The position numbers were made by a program, and so were the translations under genes. DNA of 64,000 bases from Natrialba asiatica DSM 12278 (GTDB lineage Archaea > Halobacteriota > Halobacteria > Halobacteriales > Natrialbaceae): the NCBI RefSeq assembly GCF_000337555.1, contig NZ_AOIO01000049.1, forward strand, positions 21,880 through 85,879. The letters run 5' to 3'. Of the stretch, positions 58,286 to 64,000 are shown in pieces (position 1 is the first letter of the stretch; every line of letters begins with the position of its first letter). A model generated the notes under the pieces. The model was not told the origin of the DNA. It made no database searches and saw nothing but the letters and a program-made list of their open reading frames with translations.

Positions 58286-59247
58286 CACTGCTCAAAGTCG
58301 AGCGTATCGGGTTTAACGTTCCCGACGGTGGGAACCTCCACGTCGTCGATGGCGTAGCCCCGCAGTATCTTCGCGTCGGTCGCTATGGAGTTGGATTCGG
58401 GCCGCTTCGGTTGACTCCCTTCGAAGATAGCACGGCCGTCATTGATGGCCTACGCTATACGACGCCCGAAGATGACGGCTGGTTCCCACTCGCGGCGTCA
58501 GCGGGCGCTGTCGGGGCTGCACTGCACCACGATCGACACGATGAGCCGATCGATCCAGAATCCACACAGGCGAGTCGCCGACAGGTCCTAGCTGCGACCG
58601 GTGCGGGACTGCTGGCACTGACGACCGCCGGCATTGCGTCGGCACAAGAAGACGACGGCCCATACCAGGTCGCCGAGTTCGAGCTGACCGCGAGCAACCG
58701 CGGTCTGAATATTGCCGTCGATCCGCTGGTTGCGGATTATCTCCCCGATAAGCATACGTTCTACGTGAGCGTCAACGACAATAGCATCGGGCGGTTTCAG
58801 GCTGGCGAGGAGTCACTGACGCTCAATCCTGGTGTCGAAGGTACGGTCACGCTTGAGAGCGACGACGCATTGTCGTTCGTCGCGAAGATCATCGCTCGTG
58901 TGACTGCCGACGACGAAATCGAATATGAGTTCCAACCAGCGGCCGTCTCGAACGGATCTGAGTATCAGTCCTTTGCGGACGCTGCTGTCGGCGAGGAGAT
59001 TGTCCTCTCGGACCAACCGATTCTCGTCGATCCGATAGATACCGCCGAGCCAGAAGCGACGATCGTCACGATGAACGATGAGACGATCCCGCACGCCGAT
59101 GACGGTGATAGCCTTCTCGGTGAGTGGTACGTGCAGGATGGCCGCCAACTGGTCTACGTGGCTGGTGAGGATGCACCGGATACCTCACTCGTCAATATCC
59201 AGGTCAATGTTGGCCGCCTTGCATCGTTCCGTGCCCGATACCTTTAA
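58282..59247 (+). CDS. protein with internal Tat-like signal
   Basis: 321 residues. Residues 1-90 form a soluble N-terminal domain (LLKVERIGFNVPDGGNLHVV, LRVGRYGVGFGPLRLTPFED). A twin-arginine plus hydrophobic stretch sits at about 95-122 (SRRQVLAATGAGLLALTTAG), followed by a beta-rich domain (YQVAEFELTASNRGLNIAVD). An internal start would give a normal Tat precursor, but the upstream part has good coding character and overlaps the protease gene. Membrane-anchored fusion is the alternative. Confidence 0.6.
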   Translation: MTLLKVERIGFNVPDGGNLHVVDGVAPQYLRVGRYGVGFGPLRLTPFEDSTAVIDGLRYTTPEDDGWFPLAASAGAVGAALHHDRHDEPIDPESTQASRRQVLAATGAGLLALTTAGIASAQEDDGPYQVAEFELTASNRGLNIAVDPLVADYLPDKHTFYVSVNDNSIGRFQAGEESLTLNPGVEGTVTLESDDALSFVAKIIARVTADDEIEYEFQPAAVSNGSEYQSFADAAVGEEIVLSDQPILVDPIDTAEPEATIVTMNDETIPHADDGDSLLGEWYVQDGRQLVYVAGEDAPDTSLVNIQVNVGRLASFRARYL

Positions 59248-59258
59248 CCAGTGATATC

Positions 59259-59783
59259 ATGGCAGACAACGATACCGACAATCCACAGATATACGCAATC
59301 GACGAGCAGGACAGTACCGAACCAAGCGGAGACAAGGTCGAAATCCTCGGTTTTGAAGGTGCACTCTTTACGGAATCGAACGGCACAGCAACACTCGACA
59401 GCAGTGTCGACGCGGTTGATCTTGGGAATGCCGACGCGAAAAACGTCGACCGGTTTGAGTACAATGTTGCTGTTGACTCGCTTGGTGAGGCCGACCCTGC
59501 CTCAACGGTCACGATCGACGTGAGCAAGCGGTCGGTCTGGGAGTTGGTCGTCGACGGCGACACCGAGATCGGTTTTACCGGCGCGGCCGACGATGGCGTG
59601 TACTCGGCGACGGTGTTTATCGAGCACACCGGAAGCGAGACGATCACATTCGCGAGTGACGTAACCTTCGACGATAACAATGGCACACCGGACTTCTCGA
59701 CTGCCGGCGAGGTCGCAGTATCAGTCTTCAGTCGCGACGGTGGCAGCTCGTGGAAAGCACTCTCCGGGGGCGTGTGGACATGA
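59259..59783 (+). CDS. small beta-rich structural protein
   Basis: 174 residues, no signal. SNGTATLDSSVDAVDLGNAD, FEYNVAVDSLGEADPASTVT, VYSATVFIEHTGSETITFAS and FSRDGGSSWKALSGGVWT resemble the repeating beta units of phage or particle fibre proteins. Its stop overlaps the next start (ATGA). A fibre or decoration role is inferred from composition. Confidence 0.6.
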   Translation: MADNDTDNPQIYAIDEQDSTEPSGDKVEILGFEGALFTESNGTATLDSSVDAVDLGNADAKNVDRFEYNVAVDSLGEADPASTVTIDVSKRSVWELVVDGDTEIGFTGAADDGVYSATVFIEHTGSETITFASDVTFDDNNGTPDFSTAGEVAVSVFSRDGGSSWKALSGGVWT

Positions 59784-60478
59784 GTATGCAGTTCGGCGTT
59801 ACGTCGCAGCTGTTTCGAGGCCATGCAGTGCCAGATACGATACCTGATGATTCGATCGCCCAATGGAACCTCGATGAGGGAAATGGGTCTACGGCTGGTG
59901 ACTCCCAGGGGAGCAACGATTGGTCGCTCAACGGTCCAACATGGACAAGTGGAAGTCAGTACTACAGTGGAGAGACACTGGACTTTGGAGGAGACGATTA
60001 TGCAACGCTTTCCGAAATTTCGTCTGTAAGTGTAAATAGCGAGTTCACTGTTTCATTTTGGGTGACCCTTGATGATGTTTCGTCTACTTCAACCCTATTC
60101 TCCCACCATATCAGCGGCTCTAATCGAGTAACAATCGGTGTTTCAAATAGTACCTCGGGGGCGATCGAAACTGCGCTCTATGACGGGAGTACTTTCCTCT
60201 TTGACGACTATTTCCCGTCTGATTCGTACAATACTGGGGAACGAATAATGGTGACCCTCACATGGGATGGATCCTCAAGCGGGTCGTTCTATCTGAACAC
60301 AACAGCAGCAACCAATAGTGGAAGTAACGCCAGTACAACAGGGAATTACTCGGGCTACGTTATTGGATCAACTGACACAGGCCAGGAGTTCCTAAATGGA
60401 TCTGTTGATTTTGCAATCGCCTATGACTGGAAATTATCCGATACCGAAGTTTCGGACCTCTACGATGAGACAGTCTGA
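59780..60478 (+). CDS. LamG/concanavalin-like domain protein
   Basis: 232 residues. LamG signature: IAQWNLDEGNGSTAGDSQGS, LDFGGDDYATLSEISSVSVN, FTVSFWVTLDDVSSTSTLFS and ITVTLTWDG-type strands near 165-175. Ends AIAYDWKLSDTEVSDLYDET. Binds glycans or proteins in other contexts; here probably an adhesin or fibre tip. AT content rises in the second half, hinting at domain swapping. No signal peptide. Confidence 0.7.
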   Translation: MSMQFGVTSQLFRGHAVPDTIPDDSIAQWNLDEGNGSTAGDSQGSNDWSLNGPTWTSGSQYYSGETLDFGGDDYATLSEISSVSVNSEFTVSFWVTLDDVSSTSTLFSHHISGSNRVTIGVSNSTSGAIETALYDGSTFLFDDYFPSDSYNTGERIMVTLTWDGSSSGSFYLNTTAATNSGSNASTTGNYSGYVIGSTDTGQEFLNGSVDFAIAYDWKLSDTEVSDLYDETV

Positions 60479-60534
60479 TCCTCTTGAAACAATGATTCAC
60501 CCCTTCAACTAGACCATGATCCAACACACAATCC

Positions 60535-60603
60535 GCTACACGACTGGAGGAGTTCCACCACCCCCATCGGTTCCTCCACCGGCCGTTTTTCAAGTCGTGT
60601 AGC
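60535..60603 (+). promoter_or_regulatory. long stem-loop element between structural genes
   Basis: gctacacgact (60535-60545) pairs perfectly with agtcgtgtagc (60593-60603), 11 bp. Inside, ggagga (60546-60551) pairs with tcctcc (60572-60577). It stands 35 bases before the ATG at 60638 and just after a T-run (60586-60590), so terminator, leader or processing site are all possible. Confidence 0.5.
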
Positions 60604-60637
60604 CCGCTAACTGACCATTCTACAACACATCAACACA

Positions 60638-61666
60638 ATGAGACCCATCACCCGCAAACTCGCAACGCTGTTCATGATCTTCGCGGTCGTTACGTCCGGT
60701 CTCGGTACCTTCGCAGGTGCCGTAGCCGCCGAAACGACCACACTGGCCGGTGACGGCTCCGATCATGTTACCGGCTTCAATGCATCGCCAGACGACCACC
60801 TCGAACACGACCTCACGGCCGACAATACGGACTTTGCAACCGATGGGACCGAACTTGCACTCCTAAACATCACGTATGACGGCGAGGAGTACGTCTCGGT
60901 CGAGGAGTCAATCGAAGACACCTCAACCGCGAGTCACACATTTAACGTCACTCAGTCGGCACTCTCGGATCTTCCGGGTGACGCAGGTCAGAACACGACC
61001 ATCAACGTCACTGCATGGGGTGAGGACGCAAACGGTAACGAAACGACGGCGGCGACGAGCTTCGACGTGCCGATCACGTTTGACTCAACGTACGCAGCCA
61101 CGTCCGTCGACGATGACAGCGCCACGATTGAGGATATCGAACCTGGCTTCTTCGCATCGTCGCTGGATACACTTTCGTTCTGGTCGTCCTCAAGCGATGA
61201 CACGACGGATCTGCACACCTACGAACAGACCGTCGGCGTCGATGGCGATAACACGACCGTAACTGTTCGCGACGAGACCTCGAATGGTACCGATGCCTTT
61301 GACGATGCGATCGGCGACAAATCGTCCGGCGACCTGATCTACGGCGCGTCAGCCTCTGTCGAAGGAACTCCCGTGCTGGCCTTCTATGAGGGAGCAGACA
61401 CTGATATCGTCAACGAGTCGAGCACCTACGCAGTCTACAACGGCAACGGTGTCTGGACGTTCAACATCGGCGAAGAGCACTCCGACAAGTCCGAAGTCGA
61501 CGTGTACGTGAGTTCGCAGTCCTACACGAGCGTCGATAGCTTCGAGGCTGCTGACCTCGGGAGTCTGTTCATCGAGCAGGCCAGCCTCGGAGTGAGCGAT
61601 CTCGGCAGTGGCTTCGGCTACTTCGACACGTTCTCGTCGTTCTCACTGAGCGACCTGCTGTTCTAA
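60638..61666 (+). CDS. Sec-exported surface protein
   Basis: 342 residues. Signal peptide MRPITRKLATLFMIFAVVTS then GLGTFAGAVAAE with an Ala-x-Ala cleavage site. The mature part is acidic with many N-x-S/T sequons (FNVTQSALSDLP, NTTINVTAW) and beta-rich (LALLNITYDGEEYVSVEESI, YAVYNGNGVWTFNIGEEHSD). No anchor at the C-terminus, which ends SFSLSDLLF. Major surface or capsomer-like protein is possible. Confidence 0.65.
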   Translation: MRPITRKLATLFMIFAVVTSGLGTFAGAVAAETTTLAGDGSDHVTGFNASPDDHLEHDLTADNTDFATDGTELALLNITYDGEEYVSVEESIEDTSTASHTFNVTQSALSDLPGDAGQNTTINVTAWGEDANGNETTAATSFDVPITFDSTYAATSVDDDSATIEDIEPGFFASSLDTLSFWSSSSDDTTDLHTYEQTVGVDGDNTTVTVRDETSNGTDAFDDAIGDKSSGDLIYGASASVEGTPVLAFYEGADTDIVNESSTYAVYNGNGVWTFNIGEEHSDKSEVDVYVSSQSYTSVDSFEAADLGSLFIEQASLGVSDLGSGFGYFDTFSSFSLSDLLF

Positions 61667-61699
61667 GCGGTCCGTTCAACTCCCCTTCTTCCGCAATTC

Positions 61700-61746
61700 G
61701 CCCGCTCACGTAGGCGTGAGTGTCCGGTTCAACTCCGGCAGCGGGC
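61700..61746 (+). ncRNA. mini tRNA-like element, copy 1
   Basis: gcccgct (61700) pairs with agcgggc (61740-61746), an acceptor-like stem. Inside are a hairpin ctcacg/cgtgag with loop TAGG (61705-61720) and a T-arm-like ccgg-TTCAACT-ccgg (61724-61738) with a T-loop consensus. No D arm or anticodon arm of normal size. It ends seven bases before the ATG at 61754. Copy 2 is at 62002-62043. Confidence 0.5.
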
Positions 61747-61753
61747 CTGCCTT

Positions 61754-62002
61754 ATGGCAACCAGACAGACTCATCCGACTCACGAGACCGAGTCATCCCC
61801 GACCGAGATTGTGCTCTGGACCGGGATGCTCACCGTATCGCTGCTCACGAGCGCCATCCTATTCGCGAGCATTGCATTCGACTGGGGTGCCGTCGCCGTC
61901 GGCGGCACGACCGAGCCGATCACGGTCGCGACCGTCGCCGTTGGCCTCCCAGTGTGGATTGGCGTGATGTTCGCGAGCGAATACGATCTGCTGCCGTTCT
62001 GA
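61754..62002 (+). CDS. small two-helix membrane protein
   Basis: 82 residues. Two membrane segments: IVLWTGMLTVSLLTSAILFA and ITVATVAVGLPVWIGVMFAS, with a Gly-rich loop. ATG at 61754. It is bracketed by the two tRNA-like elements. Small membrane proteins in this position are common in haloarchaeal pleomorphic-virus-like modules; role unknown. Confidence 0.65.
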   Translation: MATRQTHPTHETESSPTEIVLWTGMLTVSLLTSAILFASIAFDWGAVAVGGTTEPITVATVAVGLPVWIGVMFASEYDLLPF

Positions 62003-62043
62003 CCCGCGTTGGCGTACCGTCGGTTCGACTCCGACGGGCGGGT
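62002..62043 (+). ncRNA. mini tRNA-like element, copy 2
   Basis: acccgc (62002-62007) pairs with gcgggt (62038-62043). The T-arm-like hairpin ccgtcgg-TTCGACT-ccgacgg (62017-62037) has 7 perfect pairs and an exact T-loop consensus. A short cg-TTGG-cg occupies the place of the TAGG hairpin in copy 1. The first pair of the outer stem changes from G-C to A-T between copies. The following text gccttgg parallels gccttatgg after copy 1. Confidence 0.5.
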
Positions 62044-62156
62044 GTCGCCTTGGTTCAGGGCATGGTACTGGACTTGGTAGGTGTGGGGCGCTTTCCTCGC
62101 CCTATTCACCGCACTCCCCTCTCACCCACCACACCCCTACCCTTTCAGTACAAACT

Positions 62157-62804
62157 ATGATACAATCTGATCCCGATGAGCGTCGCGTCTCCCGGCGGGC
62201 GTTCGTCACGACAACGGTCGCGTCGGTTGCGGCCGCAACCGTGCCGGCGAGCGCAGCCGCAGAGACGCAGATCAAAGAGAGCAACCGGATTGCGCTCCTC
62301 TTAGCGTCGGTCAACGGTAAGCGAAAGAGCGTCTGGGAACGATACGTGTGGCGGCAGTTCACGGGCGTTCCAGACGCCGAACAGACAGCACGTGACGCCA
62401 AAGCGGAGTTCAACCAGCACGCCGACGCGTGGGTCGACTACGTCAACGAGTATTCGAGTCTCGACGGCTCGATTCAAACACTCTCGCTCGAGTTCGCTCC
62501 CGCGGCCGATGAGGAGACAGACGTCGGCGACGTTGACTCACATACCGTCTATCTCGTCAGTGAGCATGACGGCGAGGGATACACCAGCGCCGAAATCGTC
62601 GACGAGACAGATCGCGATATCGACGAGCTGGTACAGTTCAAGTCAATCGCCGCGGACAACGCCGTCGACGAAATCGAATACGCCTACGAGAACTTCGTCG
62701 AACCGGACGAACCGCCCTCGGAATCACATCTTGCTCATCTCGGTGCGAAGTACCGCTTTGGCACCCAGCACGTCACGAGCACGATTCTCGGAGACGAGTT
62801 CTGA
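62157..62804 (+). CDS. Tat-exported hypothetical protein
   Basis: 215 residues. Tat signal RRVSRRAFVTTTVASVAAAT with Ala-rich cleavage region. Mature part helical then acidic beta (LLLASVNGKRKSVWERYVWR, VDYVNEYSSLDGSIQTLSLE, THTVYLVSEHDGEGYTSAEI is similar in frame). No lipobox Cys seen. Two bases separate it from the next gene. Periplasmic-side accessory protein of the module. Confidence 0.65.
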   Translation: MIQSDPDERRVSRRAFVTTTVASVAAATVPASAAAETQIKESNRIALLLASVNGKRKSVWERYVWRQFTGVPDAEQTARDAKAEFNQHADAWVDYVNEYSSLDGSIQTLSLEFAPAADEETDVGDVDSHTVYLVSEHDGEGYTSAEIVDETDRDIDELVQFKSIAADNAVDEIEYAYENFVEPDEPPSESHLAHLGAKYRFGTQHVTSTILGDEF

Positions 62805-62806
62805 CC

Positions 62807-63010
62807 ATGCCCTGGAAACGAGACACTGATGACTACAGCGACAAGCCGTATGGCAACCCGCGACGGGCGGCGAACATCCGCTGGGAATCCCGTTCCCGGC
62901 GAACGCTCAGGCGAACTCGAGAGGGCCTCGGATCGGTCTTCCGACTGCTCACGTGGCCGTTCCGGGCGGTCACAAGCCTGATTACTGTCTATACCGGGCG
63001 GGGGCGATAA
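62807..63010 (+). CDS. small basic protein
   Basis: 67 residues, unusually Arg-rich for this window (RRAANIRWESRSRRTLRRTR) with a hydrophobic C-terminal helix (LGSVFRLLTWPFRAVTSLIT). Could bind nucleic acid or the inner face of a membrane. Tight spacing on both sides supports translation. Confidence 0.6.
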   Translation: MPWKRDTDDYSDKPYGNPRRAANIRWESRSRRTLRRTREGLGSVFRLLTWPFRAVTSLITVYTGRGR

Positions 63011-63012
63011 CT

Positions 63013-63468
63013 ATGTCCGACCTTCGAAAAGCACCACGGCGAGCTGGTCAGCTACTCCTTTCCGGCGCTCGAGCATTCGTCATGCTCCCGGTGTCGATCG
63101 GCCGGGCTATCGCCTCGCAGACGCGTGGCACGTGGGCAAACGTCCGCGGGTTCGTCGGATGGCTCTCGATCGATCGGGCACTGCCCCCAGCAGTTGCGTC
63201 GACGCTCAAATGGCTTGGCGGGATTCTCCCGCAGGCGTTCGGAGCGGGTTCGTCGTACGAACAGACTGCAGCGTCGGGCGTCCTGATTCTCGGGGCTATC
63301 TCAGCAACCGTCCTGACATTCGGACTGACAGCGGCGATCGTCGTCGCCATGATCCCGTTCCTGTTCATCGGGATGTGGCGGTTCGTTCCGGTAGTGAACA
63401 CGTTCTGGAAACGCGGGCGACGGAAAATCACGTCTCGTGACGGTTCACTTCCTCGGTGGGATCGATGA
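63013..63468 (+). CDS. membrane protein
   Basis: 151 residues from the ATG at 63013 (MSDLRKAPRRAGQLLLSG). Amphipathic first half and two strong membrane segments near the end (SGVLILGAISATVLTFGLTA and IVVAMIPFLFIGMWRFVPVV), then a basic tail. Its stop overlaps the next start. Possibly the small membrane component that accompanies a spike protein in pleomorphic virus-like particles; inference only. Confidence 0.6.
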   Translation: MSDLRKAPRRAGQLLLSGARAFVMLPVSIGRAIASQTRGTWANVRGFVGWLSIDRALPPAVASTLKWLGGILPQAFGAGSSYEQTAASGVLILGAISATVLTFGLTAAIVVAMIPFLFIGMWRFVPVVNTFWKRGRRKITSRDGSLPRWDR

Positions 63469-64000
63469 GAGTTCTCGCCCTATGCCTGTTGCTCGTGCTT
63501 ACGCCGATCGCGGCCGCGGCACCCGCTACGGCCAGCACGGTGGCAACTGACGAGCAACCGCAGTGCGAGACGACGGTCACACACGATGCGTTCCGGACGG
63601 ACAATGCGACGGTCGCTGACGCCACCAACGGCACGGCGACGAGTACCGCCGACAATACGGAGGTATCGGTCGATACAAACGTCGCGTTCGTCCACCTGAA
63701 CGCGAAGAATCCGAACGGCTACTGCGTTCGGTACGTCGTCGAGATCGGTCCTGAAGTGATTGATCCGGCCGACCTCGGTCATATCGACGCGAACAACGGG
63801 AGCGAAGAAGCGACGTGGCGGGCGCTGCACGATTTCGATGCCGACGAGACGTACACGCAAGTCGAGTTCGTGCTTGAGGGCGGCGAGGAAGCCACATTCG
63901 CCCCCTCGAAGCTCCGGGTTACGTCGCTCAAATGGACGGGAACGGCGAAAAACGCCACCTCTGGTTTGCTCCCCGATATCGGACTTGGGTCGATCTTCGG
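63465..64000 (+). CDS. Sec-exported protein, 3' end beyond window
   Basis: At least 178 residues. Signal peptide MRVLALCLLLVLTPIAAAAP then ATAST. Mature part: two cysteines likely disulfide-bonded (QPQCETTVTHDAF and NPNGYCVRYVVEIGPEVIDP) and beta strands (TYTQVEFVLEGGEEATFAPS). ATGA overlap with the previous gene. The frame is open at the right edge, so the gene is partial here. Confidence 0.7.
   Translation, partial: MRVLALCLLLVLTPIAAAAPATASTVATDEQPQCETTVTHDAFRTDNATVADATNGTATSTADNTEVSVDTNVAFVHLNAKNPNGYCVRYVVEIGPEVIDPADLGHIDANNGSEEATWRALHDFDADETYTQVEFVLEGGEEATFAPSKLRVTSLKWTGTAKNATSGLLPDIGLGSIF

Noticed and set aside
62054-62158. 32-35-residue frame after the second tRNA-like element
   Set aside because: Proline-rich, weakly haloarchaeal text without clear start; not supported as a gene.

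Overview
The window is haloarchaeal DNA (class Halobacteria). Its proteins are strongly acidic. It carries two Orc1/Cdc6 genes, PhiH1-repressor-like winged-helix proteins, a class III type IV pilin, Tat-exported proteins and many leaderless TATA-promoter genes. Gene density, small regulators, toxin-antitoxin pairs, remnants and virus-like exported proteins indicate a megaplasmid or an integrated plasmid/provirus region rather than core chromosome. No tRNA, rRNA or housekeeping gene was seen.

Layout. 0-3.5 kb: a leftward operon of small plasmid/provirus genes, one of which holds two apparently inserted + strand mini-genes. 3.6-4.6 kb: two rightward regulators behind tandem palindromic operators. 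5.5-7.3 kb: an Orc1/Cdc6 gene flanked by direct and inverted iterons, a probable replication origin. 7.3-14.2 kb: regulators, hypotheticals and an unusually long DUF5817-type zinc-ribbon protein. 14.5-19.8 kb: a small-gene cluster with a four-helix membrane protein, then a TcmP / three-Cys radical-SAM-like module.

19.87-33.82 kb is a complete type I-D CRISPR-Cas locus. It has two divergent arrays (13 and 29 repeats) with a shared leader motif. Between them lies the operon cas6, cas10d, a separate small-subunit gene interpreted as cas11d, csc2, csc1, cas3', cas4, cas1 and cas2, with a divergent csa3 regulator. The 387-base gap between cas6 and cas10d holds a degenerate CRISPR repeat. The spacer-like sequence after it matches a site near a candidate promoter about 90 bases upstream, with mismatches at positions 6, 12 and 13. 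This is the arrangement expected of a CreTA-type CRISPR-regulated toxin-antitoxin RNA pair and is the most interesting object in the window.

33.9-37.5 kb: a second Orc1/Cdc6, a PadR-like regulator, and wHTH/PemK and AbrB/VapC toxin-antitoxin pairs. 37.8-42.0 kb: a structured RNA-like element, a coiled-coil protein, a lone TnpB-type RuvC protein and regulators. 42.0-46.5 kb: an AT-richer island with relics and an unrecognised two-gene operon. 46.6-50.7 kb: pilin, asparagine-synthase-like protein and small genes. 51.0-64.0 kb: a long rightward run of exported, Tat-signal and membrane proteins including a subtilase, resembling a virion or vesicle structural module and running off the window edge.

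A recurring theme is strong hairpins directly upstream of accessory genes. Several carry UAGG or UAAGG loops and two have tRNA-like T-arms.
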